Positions 34,201 to 47,018 of a stretch of DNA of 64,000 nt are shown here, piece after piece; position 1 is the first letter of the stretch, and each line of letters starts with the position of its first letter. The position numbers were made by a program, and so were the translations under genes. This DNA is from Carposina sasakii (Eukaryota > Arthropoda > Insecta > Lepidoptera > Carposinidae), in contig CP053155.1 in the NCBI GenBank assembly GCA_014607495.2, positions 8,804,001 to 8,868,000 on the forward strand. Reading direction: 5' to 3'. Under the pieces are notes generated by a model. The model did not search any database. It had not been told where the DNA came from and was given only the letters and a program-made list of their open reading frames with translations.

Positions 34201-37200
34201 AGCAGCACATTTCTTTCTCATTGTCAGTTACAGGTTACTTGGTACTAATAATAATAATAATAAAACACTTTATTGTACACACAAAAATTTTGGCACATGG
34301 GCGAACTTAATGCAATATAGCATTTTCTACCAGTTAACCCAATTACTGGAGAAAAGCTTAAGGCCATACAATAAAAACGAATAACATTGTAAAAAAATAA
34401 AATAACTTAAGAACTACTTACACTGACAAAGACAAATCACAATATACACTACTTATGTCTCATTTTGCAGCGTCGTGTGGTACTAACTAAATTATTATAT
34501 ATATTTCGTAAAATACCTTAGCATACTGTGCCAGTACATATTTGAGGATACAGGCCGGGGCTGCATGGAGCAATGGTTCTAATGCAGGCCTGTGCAGACA
34601 ACACTGCAGGGTTTGCTTCAGAGCGCAGCACGCTCGAGCTCTCACCTCATTCGAGGACTTCGGGTTTGTATACAGCTGCACGTAAAGTTGGATTAGTAAT
34701 CATGTTTGGTCTGTATAGTGCTACAGTCAATCTGAATCAGGCTTGACGCGACATACCGTGACATTTTGTCTGATGACATGCATTCGCTAAGACTGAATGG
34801 AAGAAACGCACTTTACGCGAAATGGGCGCATAGTCGGCGAGTTGCGGAAACCAGCCGATACATTAACTAAGAAACGCTCTTTAGTTACCTACATAGGTGT
34901 ACTAGCTGTTGCCCGCGACTCGGCTCGCATGGCTATCGCCTATTGCGTGGAAGGGGTATAAAAACAGTTTACGACCTATTCTCAGTCCTACAGAATATAC
35001 ACACAACATTTCAAAAATAATTTTAAAAAATCCAAAAACCTGACTATGTAAATAATTTTTTTAAAACGAAAAACCGACTTCCTCCCAAAACTCGAGCTTA
35101 CTAAAGTAAAATTTAACTAAATGGCAAATATATATTGCGTTAAGCCGTGTACGAAGTTTAGGAGGCATAATATTGTCAGATTTATATAATTTTTAATATA
35201 AAATAGGCCACATGACAAAAGAGAAAAAGGACTAGGCTTCGAAACTTTACGTCTGACAATATGATGATTATGATGATAATGATGACCTCCGACCAATTTC
35301 GGTCATGGCGACCACTTCTACTCCTAGATATTACTAAGTTGGCGTTCATGCGCTCGGAGATGGCTTACATTTACATAGCCAATCTTCGCCCTGAACGCCC
35401 GCGCACACAGAGGACAGGTTAGTGCGCCATTATTGTATTATAGATAATGGCAGCAGGAGGACAAGTCTTTACTTCATCACGTTTAGCGTCAAGGTCAGCT
35501 TGACGCTGCTCCTCGAACTCGTGTTCTTGCTTTATCACCGTCCTGCGCCACTCTGGTCGTTGTGCTGACAAAACTTCCCATTTAGATGGATCTATATTGC
35601 ATCTCTTCATGTCTTTTCTGAACATCTATCATCAGCTGAGGAGTTGCCCGCCGCGTTTCCGCTTGCCCTCCTCTAGTTTAGAAAAGAAGATGCTCTTAGA
35701 TCTCTCCTCCGCCATACGAGACACATGACCGCACCACCGAAGCTGCCGACGCATTAAGTAGGCCTCAATGGCACTTACATTGGCTCTTCGCAATACTTCG
35801 GTATTACGCACTCGGTTGGACCATCTGATTCTCATGATGGATCGGAGGCACTTGAGGTGGAATCGATCCAGAGTGCGTATATGGCGACGGTACATGCACC
35901 AGCTCGGAGGAATATAAGAGATTTGGCAGCACAACAGCCATGTACACACTTATTTAAGCAACATATAATTACACTCCTTCTTCCTGCCCTGTTCCCAATC
36001 ATTTGGGGTCGGTGCAATATGTAGGTACTCTTTTTCATTCATCCCTATTATCCGTCATCTCGTTATTCTCAAGTCCACCTCTTCCTCTATAACCATCTTA
36101 CTTCGGACACGGCTTAACGCAACATATAATTTAATGACTTAACACAATTATCTTCATCTTCATAAGCCTATTGCAGTCCATTACTGGACGTAGGCCCCCC
36201 CTGCCATAGGGGGATGTTACTAAAAAGTTCCACTATCTGTTTTTCGGCGGCTCCATCATCAGACCCTCGCTTTATATTATGTGTAGCTGACCAAAATTCT
36301 CTATAAAAATCTAAAAACGGACTACTCGTGCCTTTTATATTTGAGGATATCCCTAGATTCCTTAGAGATTCCATCATCAGATGTTATGTTTTATATGTAG
36401 GTGATCAAAACGCTCAGTAAAAGTATAAAAACAGACTACATGTGCCTACAATATTCGAGGATTGCCCTCGATTTCTCCAAGATCCCATCATCAGATCCTG
36501 ATATGGTGAATATGGGACCAACCTGGAAGTATACTATGACCAACTATAAAAAAAATATTGAAATCGGTTCATAAATGACGGAGTTCTGAGGTAACACACA
36601 TAAAAAATAAAAAAAATAAAAAAAAACATACAGACGAATTGATAACCTCTCTTTTTGAAGTCGGTTAAAAATAACGAAACTAGCTATGTACATAATAATA
36701 ATAATAAAAAAAAACTGAAAAGAAAAAAACAAGCACTTAGATGTCCTAGATAGGTCTAGAATTCTATGATATATTATTGAATGAATACCTAGCTACTATT
36801 GAAGAAAATAAAATATTTTCTAATAATGGAACATAACAAACAACTGAACAGCCAGGATCCATTTGAAATATTAGATTGGTTGTCCGATAAATGGATCCCG
36901 ACTGTTCAGTTGTTATGTTCCATTATTAAAATATATTTAATTTTCTTCAAAACTATTCATAACGCAGTAACCTGCAATAATCTGGGCAGGGCATTAGCTA
37001 CAGCGACGGCCATGCTGTGCTGCGGGGAGTGTTTGGCGATGTGGCCGAGCGTCCACGCGGCGGCGCACAGGTCCGCGTCCTCCGCCGCCGGGTGCTGCAG
37101 GATCTCCACCAACGCTGGGATTGCCTGCTCGGAAGAAAATTATCACACTTCTGCACAACGAATTTTGTAAAGATATGGCGACTAGCAACTTATCACCGAT

Positions 37201-40200
37201 CATTTACGTTTATCCCCGCACGCTAATCGCTGTGCTAAACGTGGCTGTGGGATAACCTTAATGACCGTGCAGTTCTGGCTACCCCATTTCGGGAAACAGT
37301 CGTGTGTATGTAAGTATATTGTATACTTAATATGTGTAGGGTGAAGAAGGAATGGGATAAAAATAGGACAGCAGTTTCAACTAACACGTCTCGCAACCAA
37401 TCATAACTTTAGTTGAAGGCCTGGACTCCTGGAGTCAGATTTTATAAAGTCAGATGTAGCAGGCTGGACTTGGATAGTAGACACAACAACCAGTTGTCAT
37501 TGATTGGTAGATCACTTCAACGTGTACTTTCTTCCAGTGGTTATTCTGAGGACTATACTCGATGTCAGTCATTTTATCAGAGCGAATCATTAGCCCTTAA
37601 TCAAGATCCAAATCGGTATACCTATCTGGATATATAATCATCTATCGTCGTCCTACTATCAGGCACCTACAGGAGGGTAGCTACGTAAACCTTGGCTTCC
37701 ACAACGGCCATGGCCAGCTGGTCGGACTGCCCGGCGATGAACCCGAGCGCCATGCAGGCGGGCACGCGCACTCCGCCCGCCGTCTGCTTCAGCAGCTCCA
37801 CCAGGGGGCCGCAGCCGCCCGTGTTCACCACCAACTGGGCTAGCTGCAGAACTATGTGTATGTAATCGGAACTAAGGAAGATCTATCACAATAATCTGTG
37901 GATCGGACTCATCAAAGAAGTATTGACCATATTTTCGCATGTATATTTTTAACATGGATGGAAATCCTTAGTTCAGGTAACTTATTATGTTACATTATTG
38001 ATGAAAGCTCCTGGACAATCATTTAACATATGTAGGTAAAGAAATATTTCTACAGCTACGTCAGCTACTGCTATCTACTATTTGTTATTCTTCGGCAGAG
38101 ATAAATATCTAGCAAATAATCCACCTTTATTGAAAACCTTTCAATTCTGCTAAAATACTCCACAGCTACTACTTAAAACAAGTATATTACATCAACAGAA
38201 TGTTTGACAATGTCCCGTATAAGACAGGCAGCAGCCCTGCGCACCGGCGCGGCGTCATGCCCTGCATGCAGCAGCGCGGGCGGCAGCGCTCCGCCGGCCA
38301 CCACCGCCTCGGCTAGCTCGCCACGCGCGCCCGCAACCGCGCCCAGCGCGCACAGCGTGCTGCGCTGAACCACCAGACTGATGATAACACTAGCCTGTCA
38401 GGAGCGCTACTGACGGTCTAAAGTCGCGGGTGTTGGGAAAAATAGGCAAAGCATACTGCATAGGTAGCTATTGAGACGCTCGTATTCTTATTGGAAACTA
38501 GGGTCTTGCTTGAGGGTAGGTACACGGGTGGGAGATAGTCGTGGGTACGTATGCACTTTGTTTTTTGAGTGGATGTGGACGACCTGGCAATGGTCATTCT
38601 GGGAAGTGGTCCTTTTGGGAAGAGGTCAGAGTGTCAGAAGTGGTTTGAAAGGGTTGAGAGTGGTTGAAGTTTTAGTCAAATGATACCTATAGGAGTTAGA
38701 TAATGTAAGATCGACGAGGACAGTAACAATGATTACACAACCTACTGACAGATAAAAATTAGAGGCAGTTTACCTTCAGTTTAGGATCTTGATTCTCTAG
38801 TCCCCTGACCAGATGGCAAATGGCTCCAGCATCGACCACCGCCTCGGGCTTGAACTGTGCCAGGTCTACCAAGGCTCCCGCAGTTATCTAAAAATACACA
38901 CATACATTTAAAACACGGCTGTACCCGAAATGGGGTAGCCAGAACTACAAAATCATATACAAGATCCCACAGTAAGATTTAGCAAAGTTATGGCCTAGTT
39001 ATGTACCAAATAGTATTGTGTTAAATAGAACAAGTTAGGTCGATCCTTTGTCAATAAGTACTGACTGACTGACGAAATGAATTTCGACCACCAGGACTAG
39101 GTCTATTGTAGGTAGGTACCTATAACACTTAAAAGCAAAGTCACATGCTAAAATCGGTATTAGTTTTAACCAGGTATGGAATGGAACGCAGAACCTGTAG
39201 CTCAAAAGATATCAAAAGCATTTATCGTGTATCCCCCAACCTGTTTTAGACTCATTTCAGGTTCTTGGTAGGCCAGCACTAGCAGTGGCAGGGTTCCCGC
39301 ATCGACCACCAGTCCTGCGAGATGCTCGCTATGCTTGCCGATATACCCTAGAGCCCAGGCTGCATTTTCTTTCACCTGAAAATGGATGTAGGACCTGGAT
39401 TTTGATCGTTCGTGCGTTGATGTGCGAAATCGAACCTAGGCTCTTTATCTCATGCAAACAAGCAAATCGATCGTCCATACCTGGGTATCAAAATCCTCTA
39501 GACACGACACAACATGCTCCAATGCTCCGAGACGCACTATGGTCGACGCCAACTCTTCATTATGTCTATAAAGTAGCATATATGACAGGCAGGTCTTATA
39601 AGTTTAGGTATAAACAAATGACATAGGTATTTCTATAGGGTAGATACACTAAGGAACTCCCTATATGTAGATAGTTGTGACTGGATGGTAGGCTCAAAGT
39701 AGACAATTGAGAGGGGCTGGTCAACCTGACTTCGACTGACCCTCTAAACAACAAATGGTTAGAATATTATCGTGTCTACTTACTTAGCAACAGCTCTGAT
39801 TAAGTACAGGGCCGATCGTTTGTAATAGACCTGTGGAATTAATTTCTCGTCATTTATTTCAGGATTACATAGACAAAATACAGAGTACCTACCTGTAACA
39901 TTTTTCGCCAAGTAAGTAGGTGGGTTCCACACTATAGGTATGCTGCGTGAGTGGGATGGCCACGAAGAAATGTGGAGAATATGAGGGATGAACCATTAAA
40001 CAAACAACGATGAATACAAAGTGCACTACTTGCACATACATACTACTTATAAACTCACTGCCTTCCTACAATGTTTCAAAGATATTTACATTATACTTGT
40101 TAAGGTTTTCCAACACAATGGAGATGGTGCCACCATTGATAAACTGCCTAGCAACGCTCTCGTCGTGTTCAGCGAGCCGGGATGCCGCCACCACGGCGCA

Positions 40201-40758
40201 TTGCCGGACCGTGCTGCACGAATCTGACAGCAATGGACGGAGAAGGTCTGCAAGGTTTGAACCTTGATTGAGCACTCTCGACAAGAGCTAGCACACAGAG
40301 CAGTATTGCCTAAATGCGTTCATCTAATCTGATGTCTAGCTCGAGCATCATCATTGTCTAAATAGCGGACACTTAATCTGCCATCTTTCAACTTTCTGAT
40401 GTGTCCCACTTGTGGTTGCTGGCCTACTTGTGATGGAATCTATCTAATGGCACCTGAGGTGTACCTACTTACTTCTCATTATCACTCAACACAGGGATCT
40501 ACTTCAAAGTTTGGAAATCAGGGGAAAATGGGCATGTAGGTACTACTAGCAATTGTGCAAAGTTAGGTAATACCTAGAACTCCAGCGCTCTCTAAGCATT
40601 TAACATTGGTGGCTCTCGTCGCTAACTCTGCAATGGTCTGCACGAAGATAAGCCTAGCCTTCTGGTATGTTTCAAATACTAGAACAAAACGGATATTTTA
40701 TACACTTACTTTCAAAATAGGTAAACGCTGTCCGTTTTCTTCCTAAAATAGCTTCCAT
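31266..40758 (-). CDS. SPAG6: Sperm-associated antigen 6 (PF16-type armadillo protein), 14 coding exons
   Basis: SPAG6/PF16 is an armadillo-repeat protein of the axonemal central apparatus, needed for flagellar motility. Exons from right to left: 40710-40758, 40574-40678, 40090-40247, 39784-39830, 39481-39565, 39241-39375, 38774-38887, 38191-38364, 37691-37843, 36972-37124, 34517-34675, 32208-32353, 32020-32080 and 31266-31337. They join in phase to 536 residues (human about 509). Conserved phrases run throughout: [139 protein letters not shown] and [11 protein letters not shown]. Exons 8-10 are GC-rich compared with their surroundings. The first exon ([12 protein letters not shown]) is less certain than the rest. 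The intron 32354-34516 contains POLR3G on the other strand. Confidence 0.95.
31540..31895. mobile_element. MITE with TGTAGGGTTACCA ends
   Basis: TGTAGGGTTACCA at 31540 is inverted at 31895 (TGGTAACCCTACA). Both sides are flanked by tggg, a possible 4-bp target duplication. The interior repeats ctgagata/cctgaaat-like text. It lies in the last SPAG6 intron. Confidence 0.75.
32622..33272 (+). CDS. POLR3G: DNA-directed RNA polymerase III subunit RPC7
   Basis: RPC7 belongs to the Pol III RPC3-RPC6-RPC7 subcomplex that acts in initiation at tRNA and 5S genes. The protein is 216 residues in one exon. It has an N-terminal Gly/Arg tract ([12 protein letters not shown]), then [15 protein letters not shown] and [14 protein letters not shown], the conserved family core, then [13 protein letters not shown] and [18 protein letters not shown] long Glu/Asp-rich tail (about residues 135-216) ends [14 protein letters not shown]... 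DDGPVY, as in human POLR3G. The ATG at 32622 is the first in frame and fits the family start. The gene lies wholly inside SPAG6 intron 11 on the opposite strand, 270 bases from SPAG6 exon 12, and has no intron of its own. AATAAA occurs at 33616. Confidence 0.94.
   Translation: MAGRGRGRGGSGLSLTHEQLQALGAARGESSAAVVAPPPLFPKLERKPLPLTSDAATDYMLIVKDQFIEYLHNSPAYVRAKEQTDGVERYSDKYKILAQNAKKGKVLDCVWSNMPSELHPQARRIKPQRKRKSNDAEEIAKKLQTLEKKETQEELGDAADNNETEQAKKNDDDEELEEEIEQDEDIDDGTDYANQYFDNGEDYEEEDDNLDDGPVY
33616..33621 (+). terminator. Likely POLR3G poly(A) signal
   Basis: AATAAA 344 bases after the POLR3G stop and still inside the SPAG6 intron. Confidence 0.5.
33799..33926. repeat. Hairpin-forming MITE-like element
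   Basis: The arm TTTTTCCAAACATCAGATA.. with CAGAGGAATAAAGTTGATG is inverted as CATCAACTTTATTCTTCTG.. with ACATGTTTGGAAAAA, giving about 55 paired bases with a short loop. It lies in SPAG6 intron 11. It could be a tiny MITE or the source of a small RNA. 33927-34516 otherwise shows only a short aat repeat at 34248. Confidence 0.7.
35280..35960 (-). repeat. LINE fragment, RT C-terminus
   Basis: The minus strand gives [20 protein letters not shown], then [20 protein letters not shown] and, after a stop, [20 protein letters not shown]. This is the well-known LINE tail. A stop and frame change near 35630 make it dead. It lies in SPAG6 intron 10 (34676-36971). Confidence 0.85.
36700..36935. repeat. 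Family A repeat, palindromic copy
   Basis: cagccaggatccatttgaaatattagattgg and ggatcccgactgttcagttgttatgttccattatta face each other. caagcacttagatgtcc and tctagaattcta lie at the left end. Related copies are at 2341-2600, 24480-25075 and 48505-48725. Confidence 0.7.
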
Positions 40759-41532
40759 ACAAATCCAATACATGTCTTATAGAAAAATGTAATCAAAATG
40801 CATTGCACTTATCTAGTACTCGTACCCGGAGAAAATGTTGAAGTTAAAGCCAGATGGATTTTGACCTTATTCATAACTGAATCTGGCTCCGTTTAAGAAC
40901 GGGAAGCGTTGTACCTACCTACATATATTTCTATGCCCATAATTCCCTCCGGAAGTTTTCCAGGCTTACATATTATCCTAAGTTAATGGGATAACCAAGA
41001 TAGGGGGCAGCTTGACACTACTTTACTAAATCTGAACTACATTATCTCTACTTCCTTCCTGATTCCACTGCAGTGTAAACCACTCTTTAAAGGTTTCTCT
41101 CCTTCAATAGGACCAGGGATTCCACTTGCTCGCTCTATAAGATCCAACTACCATCAAACCAAGACCATAATATAAACACGTAGGTATGCGATAAGAATAT
41201 GTATATATACCCAATTGTATATTTCTTGGACTGCTCATAGAATGACTCATGGTTGCAGATCAAATATACTTAGTAGGTATTGTTTTATACAATTTTATCA
41301 AATTAAATTACACCAACGAACGATGTTTACACGGTTGTTTGAAAGTCAAGTTTTCAAAATAATGTCAACGTCACAATGACTAACTTTTCATTTACTTTTT
41401 CGAGCAGTATTAATCTATGCTGCTCCCATGCGTTTACAATTCAAGGAGTACCTATATATTTAATATCTTCAAGCCTGGTCATTCTTCAGGTTTAATCAAA
41501 TGACTTTGCAAAAGGCTAAAAGAATCGAATTA

Positions 41533-43107
41533 TTCCCGGTCGTCCCACCATGACGGTGAGTGGGACGAACGGGAATAAAATTTTAATATTTTATTAATTT
41601 CCCGTTCGTCCCACTGCAATGAAATGAAAAACAATTTTGGGGTGGGTTGTAGGAAATCATATATTAAGAAATTATGAACGACGCTCTATCCGATTATTTC
41701 GGTTATTCCGACTTGTTTTGTTGTCTTGAGATGTTCGATGACGTTATAACGGTAACTGAAACGCTGATTATTCAGAGATTTCCTTCTTTTAATCTGCTAT
41801 ATTTATAAAAAGGATGAACCAATATTGATATCTATTAGGTTAATAATAAAGTTTTATGTTGCAATGTTAGTTATAAGATATATAAATGAGGTTTCAGTTT
41901 CAATTAGGGATCAATAATAATAAGACTAATTGATCCCTTACTAATGATATCTATTTATTCAATAACACTGATTAGATTAATCTTTGATTTTAAGCATAAT
42001 AATTATTCAGAAGCTTTTTACTACTTTGAGTCTGCTATTGTCCTTAAAATGATGAACCTGTCTATACTATGTATACAAATATTTTAAAGCTGTAGATTTT
42101 GTTTTTTTTGTTTGGTTAAACGCGCTAGTCTCGTGAACTACCTACTGGTCCGACTTGAAAAATTATTTAATGTTAGATAGCCCATTTATCGAGGAAGGCT
42201 ATAGGCTATATAGCAACTCGCCCCGGCTTGGCACGGGTGCATCGCTCCCTCACGCGGACAAAGTCGTGGGCGGCCGCTAGTACATTCACATAATTTATTA
42301 GGTTAGTATAAAAGTTTCACTATCTAAGTAATTATACGAGTATAAAATTCTCATGTCGCTGTGTTTGTTACCAAACTCCTCCGAAACGGCTTGACCGATT
42401 TTTATGATATTTTGTGTGTAGGTACTCGTATATTCGGTAGGTCTGAGAAAAGATCGTAAACTATTTCCTATACTCCTTCCACGCAATAAAGGACATTCGC
42501 TGGCAACAACTAGTAAGTAATATATCAAAATAAGGGTTTCAATTAGGGGTCAATTATAATAAGACTAATAGATGCTGTACTAATTATCTCACTCGGGTAA
42601 AGAGTTTTTTCATTTTCTTATTAATATTTTATAACTATTTATTAAATAAGACTGATTGATCTGTTATTTTAAGTTATTGTAGACTTAAATTTATCAGTAC
42701 TAGGGGACGCCCGCGACTCAGACCGCGGGAACTGCAGGAAAAACGAAATGCCGAAATTATCCGGGATAGAATGTATTCTATGTCCGTCTCCTGGTTCAAA
42801 GCTACCTCTCCACCAGCCAAATCCGTACAGTCGTTGATGAGTTATAAATAGTATAACTAACACGTCTTTCTTTTATATATGTATATAGATTAACATTGAA
42901 TACGATTTATTTGGTGTTTTTTATTTTACCTACTCGTATCACCGAACTTTTATTTTAAACGTTACCTCTAAAACTAATTGTCGCATTAGTGGGACCTACG
43001 GGTATCATATAAAATGTACTTCCCGTTCGTCCCACTCAGCGTCATGGTGGGACGAACGGAAATACAATTTTAATATTTTATTAATTTACCGTTCGTCCCA
43101 CTGGTGG
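41533..43107. repeat. Twin palindromic repeats bounding a 1.5-kb segment
   Basis: gtgggacgaacgggaa followed by ttttaatattttattaattt and ccgttcgtcccact occurs at 41560-41616 and again at 43046-43107. In addition 41533-41575 is the near-perfect reverse complement of 43020-43062. No coding frame is found between them. Confidence 0.7.
42700..42880 (+). repeat. Lepidoptera-type interspersed repeat
   Basis: ctaggggacgcccgcgactcagaccgcgggaactgcag, aaattatccgggata and the phrase positions match the repeats at 49060-49205 and 49440-49640. Confidence 0.65.
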
Positions 43108-44188
43108 GACGAAGCCTGGTGGGCCAAAGGGAATGAACCAAAGAATCTAGTAGACTAGAAGTATCAGGCATACCTACCTACAAAAAAAAACGTCCTAAGC
43201 AACAGGTCCCGCGCGCCTCCAGGCTGCGCACACGCAGAGCAAACCACCCGTGAAGGCCATACGATTGCCGACGTCACGTGTCTAACCGACGCTCACATGC
43301 ACATTGACCGACACAGCTGAACCACGTAGACTGCACCTATAGGCACGGCTATAGTCTACAACTCACACATACTTATTAACCTGTTGTAATAGCGAAGGAA
43401 GGATAGAGCGGAGCTGGCATAACGTCTGTTCAAGTTTGTTCATAGAAAGAAAAATGTTAACGGGCAAAATTGGTAGACAAATGGCAGGGAAATGTTAGCC
43501 AGTGATTGGCTTTAGCCTAAATTAAATATCTAGTTCATAGGATACATCAGTCTCGGCCGGGGGCCCCTTACTATGTAGATTAGATAAATAAAATACAAAC
43601 CGCCACGACTTAGTTCCCGTTTAGAATTTCCCGATTCTCCCGTTAGGAAAATCGGAAAGTCCCTTCTTATGCTAGGTCATACAAAGAACCCACCCACGTT
43701 TCACGTCTCTAAGATTAGCGATCAGTCATTTTACATTAGAAGATAAACTAGATAGAGATTTACATATAGAAATTACAGATAAGATCATCAAATTGCACAA
43801 CTTTCGCGTTCGTATAATATTGCTTTTGCAAAATACGTAAAAAGTCAGTTCAATGGTCGATCCTGACTGTCACAGTTAAACGTAAACTTAAACAGGTCTG
43901 TCCCTCTCCATTCTTAACATAAATGGCTGCGACAGATAGGGACAGGTAGGACTAAATTTAAGTTTAGGTTTAAGTGTGATAGTTAAAATCGACCATATTG
44001 ATAATCGCATCTCCTCCTCGCGTCTCATCGTCCTACATTCATGGTCATAATGTAACCATGCCATAAGCAGTGCCATAATCGGTCTCGCAGCGCGTGCTAG
44101 AAACTGTGCTCATTTAGATTTGAATACAAGTTTGTTCACTCGTAAAATGCATTTAGTGCGGTGATTGTGTCTATCGTCTATGTCCAAA

Positions 44189-45905
44189 ATGCCGTACATC
44201 ATGGTGATGGGAAGCCTCTCCAAAGAGCGGGACGGAGTACGAGGAACGTGTAGTTATGGAGTAGCAATCGGGCCAGAAGTAACCGTGAGACTTATAGAAC
44301 GTGTATCATCATCATTTCCACTGTTGGACATAGGCCTTACTCCGATTTACAACCTTTCATCGAGTCCCAGCTTTAGTATTCTAGTTTCCGACTCCATCGG
44401 CCATCAGTCGAGCATGTGGTGCCATTTCAGTTATCAGCTATGTTGATCTTTGTACGTCTGCGGATCTCCTCATTTCTTTCGATCTCCCAAGCGCCACTGT
44501 GCGATCCTGAGCTTTTTTATGAGGCACATAGTTAGAGACCACGTCTACCGTGTCATCAGCAGCACGCACTGGTTATACGTCACTTGGTAAATTCACGCTA
44601 GTATGGACCTACCTCCTTCTAGTAAAGGGTCAAGCATCGAGCTCCCAACCAGTACAGGAGTGGGCGGCACATGGACGTTCGAATGATCTTCGTCTTGTCC
44701 AGATCTTATTTTTTCATCGGGCTTAGAAGCGGAAACGATATATGTACTATACAGGATGATTTTTGGTCGTCAACGTTCCCGAAAACTACGGAATCTCCTC
44801 ATCATCACGATCATTTTTCTCCATGGAAGCATACCTGGGAAGTGTCTGGTTTCCAAAATATTAGGGTCCAAAGTTGAGTAAATAGACTGTGTTTTTCTGC
44901 ATAAATGCACATAGACGCGCGTAGCGGGATTTTTTCACTAAAAATAATTAATATCTGTCTATAAAAAAACTAACATAAACACTAGACACTATAAATTTCG
45001 CACGATCAAGGAATTAAAAAAATTTAAAAAAATTCCCAGCATTTTTTTTGGCATAAACTTACTTTATTTGATGTATAGAGTACGTACCCTTCGTTAAGGG
45101 TGGCCACAAAAAAACACCCTGTATCTGCGTGCCAAATTTTAACTGGCTTTGTTTAATCGTTCAAATGTGCTGAACCATTCGCATTTTCACAAAAACTACT
45201 TGATTACTCTACGAATATCCTGTGTATTTCCTCCTATGAATGTAGGTACCCGCCTACTTATACATAGATATCACTCCATAATTTTCTATTCATATTTTTT
45301 TTTAATTTTTGGCTGGCTATTCTTCGAAACGGCTGGGCAGGTTCAATCACAAACACTGGCAAATTAAACGGATATAATAAGGAGTACATAATTTAGGCTA
45401 CTTTTATTCCCGATATAATGGGAATTTTAGGCGGATGAAGTCGTGGGCGTCCACTAGTTATGTTACTAGGATGTACTTACCTACTCATATTTTTCTAAAC
45501 ATCAAAAATTCTGAATCTATTGGTGACAATAACTTCCTCATCTCATAGCAAACTTATTTGCAGGAACTAAACACATCATTCAACATGGTGATAGCAACAT
45601 CGTCGGACACGGACCGCACAGTCCGCCTCACGCAGAAAGGACTGACCATAGTTCTCGTAAACCGACTGCACGGTCTACTGGGCTATGACGTCATATCGCA
45701 CTCTATGGCCATGACCAACGCTAACCGCGAGCTCATCACTTACACCATGTACAAGAAGTCAAGTCCACACCGGCCTCAAAGCCATAGTCATAGTCAAAGC
45801 CACAGTCACAGTCAAACCCATAGTCAGAGTCACAGCAGTCCGCACAGGAGTCAGAGCAGCAGTACTCAAAAGGGTCACACTCACGGAAATGTGGTCACGA
45901 TTTGA
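44189..45905 (+). CDS. GCHFR: GTP cyclohydrolase I feedback regulatory protein-like, two exons
   Basis: GFRP binds GTP cyclohydrolase I and passes on end-product inhibition by tetrahydrobiopterin and stimulation by phenylalanine. Exon 1 is 44189-44278 and exon 2 is 45564-45905, joined in phase (gaa|gtaacc ... tttgcag|gaa), giving 143 residues. The start MPYIMVMGSL matches the MPY start of the family. An in-frame ATG nine bases upstream at 44180 is an alternative start. The exon 2 core (LTIVLVNRLHGLLGYDVIS then ANRELITYTMYKK) parallels the conserved C-terminal half of vertebrate GFRP (about 84 residues). Beyond that, a 45-residue Ser/His/Gln-rich tail (SHSHSQSHSHSQTHSQSH) is absent from vertebrate forms. 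The intron holds a reversed LINE piece and a MITE. AATAAA is at 46461. The assignment rests on a short, moderately similar core. Confidence 0.8.
44300..44720 (-). repeat. RTE-like LINE fragment, reverse orientation
   Basis: ccactgttggacataggcc, gactccatcggccatc, gtctgcggatctcctcat and gtactggttgggagc-type text are reverse complements of parts of 51640-52240, with internal gaps. It lies in the GFRP intron. Confidence 0.8.
44750..45123 (+). mobile_element. TACAGGGT-type MITE, complete copy
   Basis: The ends TACAGGATGATTTTTGGTCG and ...AAAAAAACACCCTGTA are inverted, with TA at the borders; 374 bp. It is close to 24589-24974 along its whole length. It lies in the GFRP intron. Confidence 0.85.
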
Positions 45906-47018
45906 GTTGACCAAAAGTCGCGTCTCCAGCTTACACGAAACTTTTTACAAAATCCTCGATACTGATTGGTTGGGAAAAACAGAAACCTTTATCTAATTCT
46001 GGTGAAAATTCCAGCTGAAACAAAACCTTTTTGGAACATTTACCTGAATTGCAGATTAGAGCAGTTGCTCAACCAACGAAACAGTATAGTATCGAGGATT
46101 TTGTTAAGTATTGTACACGGACACGGCTTTACGTGATGATAATTCTGTAAGAAACCCATTTGACATTATTGTTGAAAAGTGAATTTAAAATCAAGAAAGT
46201 TGTTTAGATGTTACCTAGCTATCGTAATATATGGTTTTCAAATGCTCTTTTAGAGTTACGTAGTTAATTTAACACCAAACAATTAATTAATTAACAAGCA
46301 AAAGATCAAGTGGGTTTACTACAAGCTTTTCTTATGCCTAGCGCCTGGCCGCAAATACGACAGGGTGTTATAAATTTTTATACTACTAGTAGATATTTTT
46401 GTTTGTGTTGTTTGTAAACATTTTCATATTGTAATCCATTTGTATAAGGGGTTCTTTTAAAATAAAATACTGTAATTTCTATTGACTATGAGTATATTCT
46501 TATAATAATCAATATAAAATCAGTGCAATGTTTACAAAGCACGTAAAAACCATACAAAATCCATGTCAGTCTAAACTTAATAAGTAGGTATGATCTAATA
46601 ATAATTTAACAATTAATAACATATACGTAGTAATTTATAAAATTCGCAAACACATTCGTTATTCGCACCAATTATTTATTGATACCGGCCCACCCACCTA
46701 TACAAAAATGTAAAGATTTATCATACACACATATGGACACAGCTGTCTCTGCAATGGGTCGACTAGAACTGCAGGATCATAAAGATCCGTCACTTTTAGC
46801 ACAACAGGAACATAATGTAAATGAGATTTATCATAACTGAATTTATTTTAAAAGTGGGAATATTTCTAATAAAAACGGCATGCTTATCACATTACTCATG
46901 TCTCGACACTTAGGTACCTTTGTATACATAGTTAACTCAAACCCTCCTCACCCATTGAAGGATGTAGGACATGCAACTAATTATGCCGAGGTCAAAATGT
47001 ACTATTACGATATGCGGC

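Larger units (their letters stand above)
40759..44179. other. Gene-free stretch between SPAG6 and GFRP
   Basis: The two genes diverge from here, so both promoters should lie in it. No exon is supported. It holds the twin palindromic repeat described next, two direct repeats (41886-42030 and 42531-42690, with aataagactaattgatc-type text) and a lepidopteran interspersed repeat at 42700-42880. There is a GC-rich patch with an E-box-like cgtcacgtg at 43190-43340, and at 43860-44000 a repeat piece (cttaaacaggtctgtccctc) related to 4140-4225 and 48890-49010. Confidence 0.6.

Noticed and set aside
40010..40267. Plus-strand frames near 40 kb
   Set aside because: They overlap SPAG6 exon 3 in antisense; the armadillo protein reads on the minus strand.
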